A stretch of 64,000 nucleotides of DNA from Amycolatopsis keratiniphila subsp. keratiniphila (GCF_001620365.2 NZ_LQMT02000034.1:124001-188000), one strand, 5' to 3'. Positions 28,104-36,923 are shown, counted from the first letter of the stretch. The notes: a model not told the origin generated them from the letters alone. Numbers and translations: made by a program.

Positions 28104-30413
28104 GTGCTGAGTTCCCGTCGTTTCCCGTTCCCCCGAAGATCACGGCGCGCGCTGGCGGTGGGCGTCGTCGGCCCGCTCGTCGGAGCGCTGGCGGTCGGGC
28201 TCGTCACCGTGGCACCCGCCGAAGCCGCCGTGCCCACCGGTTTCACCGACACGGTGGCGATCGGCGGGCTCAGCTCGCCGACCGCCACCGCTTTCGCGCC
28301 GGACGGCCGGGTGTTCGTCGCCGAGAAGAGCGGTCTGGTCAAGGTCTTCGACTCGCTCGCCGACCCGACGGCGACGGTGTTCGCCGACCTCCGGACGCAG
28401 ACGCAGGACTTCTGGGACCGCGGCCTGCTCGGGCTCGCCGTCGACCCCGCCTTCCCCGCCAGGCCGTACGTCTACGTCTCGTACACCCTCGACGCGGAAC
28501 CCGGCGGCACCGCGCCGCGCTGGGGTGACACCTGCCCGACCCCGCCGGGCGCCACCGACAAGGGTTGCGTCGTGACCGGGCGTGTCTCCCAGCTGACGAT
28601 GGGTTCGGCCGGCACGGCCGTCAGCGAGAAACCACTGGTCACGGGCTGGTGCCAGCAGTTCCCCAGCCATTCGGTCGGCGCCCTCGCGTTCGGCCCGGAC
28701 GGCGCCCTGTACGCGGGTGGCGGCGACGGCGCCAGCTTCACCTTCGCCGACTACGGCCAGGCCGGGAACCCCTGCGCCGACCCGCCCTCCCCCGCCGGGA
28801 CGAACCTGACGCCGCCGGCGGCCGAAGGCGGCGCGCTGCGTTCGCAGTCGCCGCGACGCGCCGCCGGGCAACCGGTCCTGCTCAACGGCACGGTGCTGCG
28901 CATCGACCCGGACACCGGCGAAGGCGTCCCCGGCAACCCGTTCGCGAACAGTGGCGACGCCAACGCCCGGCGTGTGATCGCCTACGGCGCGCGGAACCAG
29001 TTCCGGTTCGGCTTCCGGCCGGGTACCGGCGAGCTCTGGGCGGGCGACGTCGGCTGGGACACCTGGGAGGAGATCAACCGCATCGCCGACGTCGGTGACG
29101 CCGTCGCCGAGAACTTCGGCTGGCCCTGTTTCGAAGGCAGCGCGAGACAGGCCGGTTACGACGGCGCGAACCTCGACCGGTGCGAATCCCTGTACTCGTC
29201 CGGCGGGCACTCCGCGCCGTACTACGCCTACAACCACCGCGCCAAGGTGGTCGCGAGCGATCCGTGCCCCACGGGCGGCTCCTCGATCAGCGGCATCGCG
29301 TTCGAATCCGGCAGCAACTACCCCGCCGAGTATTCCGGCGCGCTGTTCTTCTCCGACTCCTCCCGTGGCTGCATCTGGGCGATGCAGACCGTAAACGGTC
29401 AGCCGGACGCGAGCCGTCTCGTGCCCTTCGTGACCGGTGTCAACATCCCGGTGCAGGTGCTCACCGGACCGGGCGGCGACCTGTTCTACGTCGCGCTCGG
29501 CAGTGGCGAACTTCGTCGCGTCAGCCACCCCGGCGGCACCAACCGGCCGCCCACCGCGGTGGCCACGGCGACCCCGTCGAGCGGACCGGCCCCGCTGACG
29601 GTGCGCTTCGACGGCACCGCGTCCACCGACCCGGACGCCGGCGACACCCTGTCCTACGCCTGGGACCTCGACGCGGATGGCGCGTACGACGACTCGTCGG
29701 CCGCCGCCCCCACCTGGACCTACACCGCGGCCGCCGCCGTCGACGCCGGGCTGCGGGTGACGGACTCCCACGGCGCGAGCGCGACCACGACGGTGCGCGT
29801 GACCGTCGGGAACCCGGAGGGTCTCGACCCGGTGCCGGTCATCGACAGCCCGGCGAGCACGCTGACCTGGTCGGTCGGCCAGACCGTGTCCTTCTCCGGC
29901 CGCGCGGTCGACGCCCAGGACGGGCAACTCCCGGCGTCGGCGCTGTCGTGGCGGCTCGCGATCCGGCACTGCGCGACCAACGGCACCTGCCATACGCACA
30001 ACGTCCAGGACTTCCCCGGCGTCGGGTCCGGCTCGTTCGTCGCGCCGGACCACGACTATCCGTCGTACCTGCAACTGACCCTCACCGCGACCGACTCGAC
30101 CGGCCGGACCGGCAGCAAGACCGTCGACCTCCAGCCGAAGACGGTGTCGCTGAACTTCGCCTCCAGCCCCAGCCAGGCGACGCTCACCGTCGGCGGCACG
30201 CAACAGCGCACGCCGTTCTCCCGGACGGTGATCGCCGGATCCACCAACTCGATCAGCGCGGACAGCCCGCAGAAACTGCCCCCGCTCAACCTGAAGTACG
30301 CCTTCACCGGCTGGGCGCACGGCGGCGCGCGGACGCAGAACATCGTCGCGCCCGGTACGTCGACGACCTATCAGGCGAACTATCGGCTGTGCTGGCTGTT
30401 GAACCCCTGCTGA
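28104..30413 (+). CDS. Secreted PQQ-dependent sugar dehydrogenase-like protein with PKD domain
   Basis: 769 aa with a long actinobacterial signal peptide (ends VAPAEAAVP). Residues about 45-475 form a GSDH/soluble-glucose-dehydrogenase beta-propeller: DGRVFVAEKSG, HSVGALAFGPDGALYAGGGDGAS, GARNQFRFGF, DVGWDTWEEIN. A PKD domain follows (NRPPTAVATATPSSGPAPLTVRFDGTAS to about residue 570), then two further beta-rich modules. The family oxidises aldoses or related sugars with pyrroloquinoline quinone; substrate not known. GTG 28104 has GGAGG 8 nt upstream. The gene is single and is followed by the hairpin cluster at 30416-30695. Confidence 0.88.
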   Translation: MLSSRRFPFPRRSRRALAVGVVGPLVGALAVGLVTVAPAEAAVPTGFTDTVAIGGLSSPTATAFAPDGRVFVAEKSGLVKVFDSLADPTATVFADLRTQTQDFWDRGLLGLAVDPAFPARPYVYVSYTLDAEPGGTAPRWGDTCPTPPGATDKGCVVTGRVSQLTMGSAGTAVSEKPLVTGWCQQFPSHSVGALAFGPDGALYAGGGDGASFTFADYGQAGNPCADPPSPAGTNLTPPAAEGGALRSQSPRRAAGQPVLLNGTVLRIDPDTGEGVPGNPFANSGDANARRVIAYGARNQFRFGFRPGTGELWAGDVGWDTWEEINRIADVGDAVAENFGWPCFEGSARQAGYDGANLDRCESLYSSGGHSAPYYAYNHRAKVVASDPCPTGGSSISGIAFESGSNYPAEYSGALFFSDSSRGCIWAMQTVNGQPDASRLVPFVTGVNIPVQVLTGPGGDLFYVALGSGELRRVSHPGGTNRPPTAVATATPSSGPAPLTVRFDGTASTDPDAGDTLSYAWDLDADGAYDDSSAAAPTWTYTAAAAVDAGLRVTDSHGASATTTVRVTVGNPEGLDPVPVIDSPASTLTWSVGQTVSFSGRAVDAQDGQLPASALSWRLAIRHCATNGTCHTHNVQDFPGVGSGSFVAPDHDYPSYLQLTLTATDSTGRTGSKTVDLQPKTVSLNFASSPSQATLTVGGTQQRTPFSRTVIAGSTNSISADSPQKLPPLNLKYAFTGWAHGGARTQNIVAPGTSTTYQANYRLCWLLNPC

Positions 30414-30415
30414 GC

Positions 30416-30438
30416 GTTCGTGAGGGCGATTCGGGGTC
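30416..30438 (+). repeat. Degenerate family D repeat arm
   Basis: Begins 3 nt after the dehydrogenase stop. It resembles the 22-bp arm at 14270-14291 with scattered differences (TTCGTGAGGGCGATTCGGGG). It marks the same position, immediately after a gene end, as the other copies. Confidence 0.5.
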
Positions 30439-30460
30439 TCCTGCTGCTGTCGGCGAGTGT

Positions 30461-30499
30461 GGAGGATGATCGGGGACGTTGAGTGTCCCCCGATCCTCC
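30461..30499. repeat. Family C hairpin (GGGAC-GTTGAGT-GTCCC core)
   Basis: The core GGGACGTTGAGTGTCCC is flanked by GGAGGAT on the left and ATCCTCC on the right, giving an imperfect stem. It lies in the 468-nt gene-free region after the dehydrogenase. Confidence 0.65.
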
Positions 30500-30532
30500 G
30501 CTGATCAAGCTCCGAGACTCGAAGCGCCCCTC

Positions 30533-30579
30533 GACGATGTGGGAATCGGGACACTCAACGTCCCGATTCCCACATCGTC
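30533..30579. terminator. Family C long hairpin
   Basis: Perfect 20-nt arms (30533-30552 and 30560-30579, outer end GACGATGTGG) around the 7-nt loop ACTCAAC, which is the reverse complement of the GTTGAGT loop seen in the neighbouring copy. There is no T-run, as usual for high-GC terminators. Confidence 0.7.
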
Positions 30580-30648
30580 AACCCCAGGAACGCCAACCTC
30601 GTGCTGACCGGATGATTCGAGTGTGGAGGATTCGGGACATTGAAGGCA

Positions 30649-30695
30649 GTGAAGGCCTCCTTCACTACCTTCAGGGTAGGCAAGGAGGCCTTCAC
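30649..30695. terminator. Family B long hairpin
   Basis: Arms of 21 nt (30649-30669 and 30675-30695) with two mismatches and a 5-nt loop; outer ends GTGAAGGCCTCC and GGAGGCCTTCAC. The rest of this gap (30696-30881) holds no recognisable feature apart from the SD of the next gene. Confidence 0.65.
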
Positions 30696-30881
30696 GGACC
30701 TGACCCGCGATCACCCCAACCCAAGGCGCTCTCGGCCCGAAGCACCCGGCGCCTAAACCGTCCATAATGGAGCACCCCAGCCCACTTTCGCGAAGCCGTA
30801 AGATCCCCGAAAGGATCGGAACCCCCACCGGAAAAGCTCCGTCGGATCGCCCATCAAGATCCCGCACGGAAGGTGACTCCG

Positions 30882-31463
30882 ATGACCTATCCAAGCTTTC
30901 CCGAGCAGCAGAACCCCCGCCCCGCGACCGTCAAGCCCGGCGTGGCCGTCGGGATCCTGGTCGCGGTGATCGCGCTGGTCGCCTTCTGCATCACCGGTTT
31001 CGCCGCGCCCGGTTTCCTGCTCCGCAAGGGGCCCGGGCTCTCGTTGCCCGTCCCCACCTCCAGCCCGACGACGACCTCCTCGCCCACGAGCACCACGGAA
31101 AGCCCGACCAGCACCAGGGTCAGCCGTCCACGGATCACCACCACCCGGCGTCCGGTCCCGCCGCCGGAGCAGGGCGTTCAGGTGATCGTGGACTTCCTCG
31201 CCAAGATCGCCGGGAGCGACAAACCGGGGGCGATCGCGTTGGCCTGCGAGGCGCAGAAGAGGTTCATGGACGACAAGATCGATTCCCTGATCCCGCTGGG
31301 GTCACGTGTTCAGGTGACCTCGGTCAACGGGACGTCCCGATTCGTCCTCGCCGACGTCGCCGGAGTCGCCAAAGGACGGTCGGCGAAGGGCATCGTGATC
31401 TCGGATCGCAAGGCGGACGGCGGTTTCTGCATCACGACGTTCAGCATTCGCACCACCGGCTGA
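30882..31463 (+). CDS. Membrane-anchored protein with Ser/Thr/Pro linker
   Basis: 193 aa. A short cytoplasmic N-terminus, one membrane helix (VAVGILVAVIALVAFCITGF), a low-complexity Ser/Thr/Pro linker (about 58-95), then a compact about 95-residue extracytoplasmic domain (GVQVIVDFLAKIAGSDKPGAIALACE... to the end). This is the layout of many actinobacterial surface proteins with a small alpha/beta domain, but I do not recognise the domain. ATG 30882 has GGAAGG upstream; a GTG 9 nt earlier is possible. Followed by a convergent VOC gene 2 nt away. Confidence 0.8.
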   Translation: MTYPSFPEQQNPRPATVKPGVAVGILVAVIALVAFCITGFAAPGFLLRKGPGLSLPVPTSSPTTTSSPTSTTESPTSTRVSRPRITTTRRPVPPPEQGVQVIVDFLAKIAGSDKPGAIALACEAQKRFMDDKIDSLIPLGSRVQVTSVNGTSRFVLADVAGVAKGRSAKGIVISDRKADGGFCITTFSIRTTG

Positions 31464-31465
31464 GG

Positions 31466-31900
31466 TCAGTCGAGGCAGAACTCGTTGCCCTCGATGTCCT
31501 GCATCACGATGCACGACTCGTTCTCCTCGTCGGCGAGCAGGACGCGCTGCTGCACCGCTCCGAGTGCCGTCAGGCGGTCGGATTCGGCCTGGAGCGCGGC
31601 GAGGCGCTCGTCACCGACGAGACCGGTGCCCGCCCGCACGCAGAGATGCACGCGGTTCTTGACGACCTTGCTTTCGGGAACGCGCTGGAAGTACAGCCGC
31701 GGTCCCACTCCGGTCGGGTCACTGCAGACGAAGCCGGCGTCCTGCTTCTCGGGCGGCAATGTGCGGTTGTAGTCGTCCCAGGTGTCGAACCCCTCCGGCG
31801 GCGAGGGCACGACGTAGCCCAGGATCTCGCACCAGAATCGGGCGAGACGCTCGGGTTTCGCGCAATCGAACGTGACCTGTACCTGTTTGACCGACACCAT
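31466..31900 (-). CDS. VOC family (glyoxalase-like) protein
   Basis: 144 aa with two betaalphabetabetabeta repeats of the vicinal-oxygen-chelate superfamily: VQVTFDCAKPERLARFWCEILGY at the N-terminus and ESCIVMQDIEGNEFCLD at the C-terminus. Members are metal-dependent lyases, dioxygenases or binding/resistance proteins; the actual activity cannot be assigned. The start ATG 31900 overlaps the stop of the upstream aldo/keto reductase as TGATG, so it is translationally coupled with it. Confidence 0.88.
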   Translation of the reverse strand: MVSVKQVQVTFDCAKPERLARFWCEILGYVVPSPPEGFDTWDDYNRTLPPEKQDAGFVCSDPTGVGPRLYFQRVPESKVVKNRVHLCVRAGTGLVGDERLAALQAESDRLTALGAVQQRVLLADEENESCIVMQDIEGNEFCLD

Positions 31901-32886
31901 CAGTCCACCCTAATCGCTGTCGAACGGATCAAGCCCGCGGCCCGCAGATCGGCCCAGACCTGTGCTGGCACCTTCACATCGAAGGATTCCAAGTTGCTTC
32001 GTGCCTCTTCGGCGGTCCGCATCCCGACCGCGATGCCGGCGACAGCCGGATGCTGGAGCGGGAAGGCCATCGCCGCCTGGGGAAGCGTCACGCCGTGCGC
32101 CTCGCACACGTCGGCGATCCGGTTCGCCCGCTCCACGACTTCAGGTGTGGCGGCCGCGTAATCGAAGTACGCGTCCTCGGCAGGCCGCGGCACGGCGAGC
32201 AGCCCGGAGTTGAAGATCGACGCCGCGATCACCGAGACACCGCGTTCCTCGCACGCCGGCAGGAAGGTGTCGAGCGCGCTGTGGTCGAGCAGGGTGTGAC
32301 GGCCGGATTGCATGACCACGTCGACATCGGCCTCCCCGACCAAGGTGGTCAGCATGGCCGTGTCGTACATGCCGGCGCCGATCGCGCCGACGATCCCTTC
32401 CGACCGCAGCTCCGCGAGAGCCGGATAGCCGTCACGCAGCGCGTCTTCGAAGTACTCCTCGGCGTCGTGCAGATACAGCACGTCGATCCGGTCCAAGCCC
32501 ATCCGCTCCAGCGAATCCTCGACACTGCGCCGGATCCCGTCACGGGTGAAATCGCGGACCCGGCGGTGCGCCGCGGGGACGTGGAAGCCGGCCGGATCCA
32601 GCTTCCCGTCCGGGTCCTGGGGAATCAGCAGGCGGCCGACCTTCGTCGACAGGACGTAGGAATCACGCGGCCGCGAGCGCAGGAACTCGCCGATGCGGCG
32701 TTCGGAATGCCCGATCCCGTAATGCGGAGACGTGTCGTAATACCGGATCCCGCCGTCCCAGGCCGCGGCCAGCGCCCCCGCCGCGGTGTCGTCGTCCAGT
32801 GGCGCGAACAAGCCCCCGAGCGGTCCACCACCGAAACCCAGCCTCGTCACCTCGACGTCGGTGCGCCCGAGTCGCTTCGTCTCCAT
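31900..32886 (-). CDS. Aldo/keto reductase (pyridoxal/aldose dehydrogenase-like subgroup)
   Basis: 328-aa TIM-barrel oxidoreductase. Catalytic tetrad positions are visible: Asp and Tyr in YYDTSPHYG, Lys in STKVGR, His in YLHDAEE. The 3' third carries the NADP-binding AVGMRTAEEARSNLESF. The N-terminus KRLGRTDVEVTRLGFGGGPLGGL is typical of the aldose/pyridoxal 4-dehydrogenase subgroup. It overlaps the VOC gene by one base (TGATG). Substrate unknown. Confidence 0.92.
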   Translation of the reverse strand: METKRLGRTDVEVTRLGFGGGPLGGLFAPLDDDTAAGALAAAWDGGIRYYDTSPHYGIGHSERRIGEFLRSRPRDSYVLSTKVGRLLIPQDPDGKLDPAGFHVPAAHRRVRDFTRDGIRRSVEDSLERMGLDRIDVLYLHDAEEYFEDALRDGYPALAELRSEGIVGAIGAGMYDTAMLTTLVGEADVDVVMQSGRHTLLDHSALDTFLPACEERGVSVIAASIFNSGLLAVPRPAEDAYFDYAAATPEVVERANRIADVCEAHGVTLPQAAMAFPLQHPAVAGIAVGMRTAEEARSNLESFDVKVPAQVWADLRAAGLIRSTAIRVD

Positions 32887-32949
32887 TCGTGGCCCCCTCG
32901 ATCAGCTCGCCGATCACCGTGCCACATCCGAGCCCTTCGCTCGCGCGAT

Positions 32950-33498
32950 TTATTCGCCGGGCCAGTCCGCGCACGTCACGACCCTGAACCCCCGGCTCGG
33001 GAAGACCACGTCCACGAAGAAGTCGTGCATCGCCTGATCGCCATCGGCGCAACCGTCGCGCAGCACGGTCACGTGATAGCCGCGATCCGCCGCGTCGTAG
33101 GCCGTCGCGGCCACCATCGCGCTGGTCGCGACCCCGGCGATCGCGACGGTGTCGACGCCACGGGCACGGAGCACCAGATCGAGATCGGTGCCGGCGAACG
33201 CGCTGGCCCGGCGTTTCAGCACGACCACGTCCTCGTCGGCGACCGGCAGATCGATCTCGGTCCCGGCCGATCCCTCGTGGAAGGTGTCCCCCGCTTCGTG
33301 GAACGACTTGAACAACGCGTTCCCGGCGGGCAGGTCGGCCCCGTTGCCCCGGAGTGCGAAGTGGACGAACACGACGAGCGCGCCCGCCGCCCGCGCACGC
33401 GGCAGCAGACTCTTGATCGGCGGCAGGACTGTTCCGGTGAACGGGTAATCGCCCGTGATGCCTCGTTGCAGGTCACCGATGATCAACGCGGTGGTCAT
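32950..33498 (-). CDS. Isochorismatase family hydrolase
   Basis: 182 aa with the cysteine-hydrolase/isochorismatase fold: Asp in IIGDLQRG, Lys in VLKRRASAF, and GVATSAMVAATAYDAADRGYHVTVLRDGCAD. In nicotinamidase-type members the residue two or three after GVAT is the nucleophile Cys; here the position is Met. So either chemistry proceeds without a Cys, as in true isochorismatases, or the protein is inactive. ATG 33498. It is divergent from the GH5 gene with 61 nt between. Confidence 0.87.
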   Translation of the reverse strand: MTTALIIGDLQRGITGDYPFTGTVLPPIKSLLPRARAAGALVVFVHFALRGNGADLPAGNALFKSFHEAGDTFHEGSAGTEIDLPVADEDVVVLKRRASAFAGTDLDLVLRARGVDTVAIAGVATSAMVAATAYDAADRGYHVTVLRDGCADGDQAMHDFFVDVVFPSRGFRVVTCADWPGE

Positions 33499-33559
33499 GC
33501 GGGCAAGCTACCCGATCGTCCGTATACAACCGGCCACGCGAGTGGCTAGCCTCCGGCGG

Positions 33560-35401
33560 GTGAGGATCAAGAGTGTGCTGCTCGCCGTCCTGGTGACCGC
33601 CGGAATCGTGATTCCCCCGCCCGCCGTCGCCGCGGCGGATCCGTCGGGCTGGGTGGCGCCGCTCAGCACACGCGGCCGCTACATCGTCGACGCGGCGGGC
33701 GACCGGTTCAAGCTGAAGGCCGCCAACTGGCACGGCGCGAGCGGGACCTGGACCGGTTCGGGCGACGTCGACGATCCCGCCGCGCACCACGCCGGTGAGA
33801 TCGCCTACCAGACCCCGCTCGGGCTGGACCGGGCGTCGATCGACGCCGTCATCGACGGGCTCGCGGAGCTGGGTCTGAACAGTGTCCGGCTGCCCTTCTC
33901 CAACGCGATGATCCACGACACCAGGCCGGTTCCCGACCTCCCGGCGAACCCGGAACTGCGCGGCCTGACCCCGTTGCAGGTCTACGATCGCGTCGTCGCG
34001 AGGCTGACCGCACGCGGGTTCGCGGTGATCCTCAACAACCACACCACGACCTCCCGCTGGTGTTGCGGTCTCGACGGCAACGAGCGCTGGAACACCGCGC
34101 AGACGGAGCAACGCTGGCAGGACGACTGGCTGTTCATGGCCCGCCGCTACGCCGCGAACAAACGGGTCGTCGGCGCCGACCTGTACAACGAGGTCCGCCG
34201 TGACGTCTTCGACGATCCCAACTGGGGCTGGGGAAACGGCACGGACTGGCAACGCGCGAGCCAGCGGGTGGCCGACCGCATCCAGACCGAGGCCAATCCC
34301 GATCTGCTGCTCATCGTCGAGGGCATCAACTGGACCGGCCTGCCCGTCGACGGGCTTCCCCACGGCAGACCGACACTGGAGCCGGCTCGCACGCTCTCGC
34401 ATACGCTCGTGGACTCCGGGAAACTGGTCTACGCCGCGCATTTCTACGGCTACACCGGTCCGAACCATTCCGGGGCGACCGGCACCGGCGAGACCCACGA
34501 CCCGCGCTACCGTGACCTCTCACCCCAGCAGTTACGCGATGTCCTTCACCGGCAAGCGTTCTTCGTCTCGGCGGAGACCAGCAAGCACTACACCGCGCCG
34601 CTCTGGATCAGCGAGTTCGGCGAAGGCCGTCACACCACCGACGCGGCGAGCCGCGCCTGGTTCGAGAACTTCGTCGGCTACCTCGCCGAGACCGACACCG
34701 ATTTCGCCTACTGGCCCGCGGTCGGTTTCCACGAAGGCGAAACCGGCAACGGATGGTCGTTGCTCTCGTGGGACGCCGGTGGCAGGCGCGTCGACGTGCT
34801 CGACGGTACGGACTGGCGTGGCCCGGCGTGGCGGCGGCTGGTGGACGCGCCGTCCCGCTCCGGCCGGATCCCGGAAGCCGAGCGTTGGTCGATGCTGAAC
34901 CTCGACTACGCCGATTTCCAGGCCTCGCGCGGAGTTCGTGCCATGGCGGACTGGAATCCGGGCGCCCGCAAGGGTGCCTGCCCCGACGGTCAGCGCCTCA
35001 GCGGCCTCGCCCACACCGGGAACCGGGGCCTGTGCACCGGAACGCTCGCCGCGCCGACGGGATACGCCGTGGTCCGTGACGAGTCCTATGTGGACACCGA
35101 TTGGGCGTCCGGCTACACCAAGGTGCAATGCCCGCCAGGGCACGCCGCCGTCGGCCACAGCGTCACCGGCGCGGCGTTCTCCGCGCTCCTCTGCGGCCGG
35201 TCCGCCACCCCGCTGGGCCGCACCGGCCGGACGGTCTGGTTCGACCGCGGCGACAACCGGCCGTCCGGGAATCCCGGCGGCGACTTCGCGTCGGGCCACT
35301 ACAAGGGGCAATGCGCTCCGGGCGAATACGTCGCCGGTGTCGCGTACACCGGCCGTGTCGGCTCGAACCGCACTCCGGACGCGTTGCTCTGCCGTGCCTG
35401 A
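33560..35401 (+). CDS. Secreted GH5 family glycosidase (endoglucanase-like) with C-terminal Cys-repeat domain
   Basis: 613 aa. Signal peptide VRIKSVLLAV...AVAAADP from GTG 33560, which lacks a strong SD. The GH5 barrel spans about 35-400: acid/base Glu in DLYNEVRRD, nucleophile Glu in LWISEFGEG, and the substrate-site segment VYAAHFYGY. The C-terminal about 150 aa hold three Cys-paired repeats (ACPDGQRLSG...LC, QCPPGHAAVG...LC, QCAPGEYVAG...LC). Codon 325 (34532-34534) is TTA, which often makes genes depend on the bldA tRNA in actinomycetes. Expected to cleave beta-1,4-linked glucan or a related polysaccharide; linkage not certain. Confidence 0.9.
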   Translation: MRIKSVLLAVLVTAGIVIPPPAVAAADPSGWVAPLSTRGRYIVDAAGDRFKLKAANWHGASGTWTGSGDVDDPAAHHAGEIAYQTPLGLDRASIDAVIDGLAELGLNSVRLPFSNAMIHDTRPVPDLPANPELRGLTPLQVYDRVVARLTARGFAVILNNHTTTSRWCCGLDGNERWNTAQTEQRWQDDWLFMARRYAANKRVVGADLYNEVRRDVFDDPNWGWGNGTDWQRASQRVADRIQTEANPDLLLIVEGINWTGLPVDGLPHGRPTLEPARTLSHTLVDSGKLVYAAHFYGYTGPNHSGATGTGETHDPRYRDLSPQQLRDVLHRQAFFVSAETSKHYTAPLWISEFGEGRHTTDAASRAWFENFVGYLAETDTDFAYWPAVGFHEGETGNGWSLLSWDAGGRRVDVLDGTDWRGPAWRRLVDAPSRSGRIPEAERWSMLNLDYADFQASRGVRAMADWNPGARKGACPDGQRLSGLAHTGNRGLCTGTLAAPTGYAVVRDESYVDTDWASGYTKVQCPPGHAAVGHSVTGAAFSALLCGRSATPLGRTGRTVWFDRGDNRPSGNPGGDFASGHYKGQCAPGEYVAGVAYTGRVGSNRTPDALLCRA

Positions 35402-35407
35402 GCGCGT

Positions 35408-35839
35408 TCAGGCGACGAAGACACAGAACGGATGCCCCGCCGGATCCGCGTAGACGCGCAACGGTTCTTCGGGGTCGTCGCTGCGGTCGTACCGGAGCCG
35501 CCCGCCGAGTTCGAGGACGCGGGCGTGCTGTTCGTCGAGTTCCTCGACCGAATCCACGGTCAGGTCCAGGTGCAGTTGCTGGGGCACGGGTTCGGGATCC
35601 GGCCAGCTCGCCTCTTCCAGCCGATCGACCTGCTGGAAGGCGAGTTGCGCCCCGCCGTCCGGGTTCCGCAGCACCAGCCAGTCCTTGTCCACGGCGCCGG
35701 GCGGGGGCGCTTCGTCACCCGGGCGGTAGTCCCAGACCAGCAGCCGCCGGTAGAACTCCGCCAGCGCGCGGACGTCGGTGCCGTCCAGCACCACCTGACG
35801 GAACTTCGGACCCTTTTTCCGCTCGACCAAGCCGTTCAC
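35408..35839 (-). CDS. VOC family (glyoxalase-like) protein
   Basis: 143 aa. A single-domain vicinal-oxygen-chelate protein: RQVVLDGTDVRALAEFYRRLLVWDY at the N-terminus, QQLHLDLTVDSVEELDEQHARVLELGGRL in the middle and VYADPAGHPFCVFV at the end. I chose GTG 35839, which overlaps the PadR stop as GTGA; a longer start would run further into the PadR gene. The gene is coupled to the PadR regulator. Activity unknown. Confidence 0.85.
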   Translation of the reverse strand: MNGLVERKKGPKFRQVVLDGTDVRALAEFYRRLLVWDYRPGDEAPPPGAVDKDWLVLRNPDGGAQLAFQQVDRLEEASWPDPEPVPQQLHLDLTVDSVEELDEQHARVLELGGRLRYDRSDDPEEPLRVYADPAGHPFCVFVA

Positions 35840-36384
35840 CTCTGTTCGAGCACCGCGAGAACCTGCTCGCACCAGCGAATGTTCTCCTGTTCGAAGATGA
35901 TCCCACGGGCCAGGGTCAGATACGGCCCGACGCGAGGCGCGGTGGCGAGGAACTCCGCCTCGGCGGAGTCGCCGAGCAACCGCTCCCGAAGCCGCTCGAA
36001 CCGTTTGAGCTTCGTTTCGGCGACGGCCATCCTGTCCGCGACGGCACGCCGGACCTCCTCGGCGTCGCCCGCTTCGACCGCCTGGACCTGAACCAGCAGC
36101 TCGTCGCGGATCGCGGTCGGCTTCGGCGCCCGTGTGGTGAAGTCGGCGAGTTCGGCGGCGCCGGCGTCGGTCAAGGAGAAGAGCCGTTTGTTGGGTCGCC
36201 GTTCCTGCTCGACCACCCGGGCCGCCACCAGGCCCTGCGATTCCATCTTGTCCAGTTCGCGGTAGAGCTGCTGCGGTGTCGCGGTCCAGAAGTTGGCGAC
36301 CGACGCGTTGAAGCTCTTCGCCAGGTCGTAGCCCGAGGACTCGCCGTCCAGGAGCGTCGCGAGGATCGCGTTCCGCAGCGCCAT
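35836..36384 (-). CDS. PadR family transcriptional regulator
   Basis: 182 aa. An N-terminal winged helix (MALRNAILATLLDGESSGYDLAKSFNASVANFWTATPQQLYRELDKMESQGLVAA) is followed by the C-terminal helical dimerisation domain common to the Vir/PadR_2 group. It is divergent from the SnoaL-like gene and coupled to the VOC gene downstream, so it probably represses both. Ligand unknown. Confidence 0.93.
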   Translation of the reverse strand: MALRNAILATLLDGESSGYDLAKSFNASVANFWTATPQQLYRELDKMESQGLVAARVVEQERRPNKRLFSLTDAGAAELADFTTRAPKPTAIRDELLVQVQAVEAGDAEEVRRAVADRMAVAETKLKRFERLRERLLGDSAEAEFLATAPRVGPYLTLARGIIFEQENIRWCEQVLAVLEQR

Positions 36385-36508
36385 GGCGCGATGATAGGCA
36401 CCGCGCGGACTAGTCGCAAAGTTGAATAGTCACTTCGATGGACAGCGGCACGGTGATCACCTACGCTCGGCGGCATCTACTCAACAAGTTGACTATGAGG
36501 AGATCGCC
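36385..36508. promoter_or_regulatory. Divergent promoter region with candidate PadR sites
   Basis: A 124-nt spacer. The heptamer ATAGTCA followed by CTT or ACTT occurs in opposite orientations near 36425-36436 and 36485-36496, and ACTAGT lies near 36408. These AT-rich inverted copies in a GC-rich context are good candidates for PadR operators. The SD GAGGAG for the next gene lies at 36497-36502. Confidence 0.5.
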
Positions 36509-36892
36509 ATGCCCACGTTCCGTGAAGCAGTCGAAGCGAAGGACGCCGCCGCGATCGAGGCGTTGCTCGCCGACGACGTGGTCTTCACCAGCCCGGTGGC
36601 GTTCAAGCCCTACCAGGGGAAGGCGATCACGGCGGCGATCCTGCGCGGGGTCCTGCGGGTGTTCGAGGACTTCCGCTACGTCCGCGAGATCCAGGACGGC
36701 GCGCACCACGTGTACGAGTTCGAAGCGACCGTCGACGGGCTCCAGATCAACGGCTGCGACCTGCTGACCTTCGACACCGACGGAAAGATCACCGACTTCA
36801 AGGTGATGGTCCGGCCGTTGCGGGCGGCCGAGGCGCTCGCGGGGCGCATGGGTGCCCAGTTCGAGGCCATCAAGGCGGACGCGCTCGGCTGA
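36509..36892 (+). CDS. SnoaL/NTF2-like protein
   Basis: 127 aa of the NTF2-like alpha+beta fold: FREAVEAKDAAAIEALLADDVVFTSPVAFKPYQGK, then VYEFEATVDGLQINGCDLLTFDTDGKITDFKVMVRP, the usual SnoaL-like pattern. Members are isomerases, hydrolases or ligand-binding proteins; no activity can be assigned. I chose ATG 36509, preceded by GAGGAG. Regulation by the divergent PadR protein is likely. Confidence 0.88.
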   Translation: MPTFREAVEAKDAAAIEALLADDVVFTSPVAFKPYQGKAITAAILRGVLRVFEDFRYVREIQDGAHHVYEFEATVDGLQINGCDLLTFDTDGKITDFKVMVRPLRAAEALAGRMGAQFEAIKADALG

Positions 36893-36923
36893 GCGGGCCG
36901 GTCACCTCGGTGCCTCCGGCTAG

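Noticed and set aside
28140..30554. 804-codon frame opposite the sugar dehydrogenase gene
   Set aside because: It is antisense to a protein with a signal peptide, beta-propeller motifs and a good SD; the frame itself lacks any domain.
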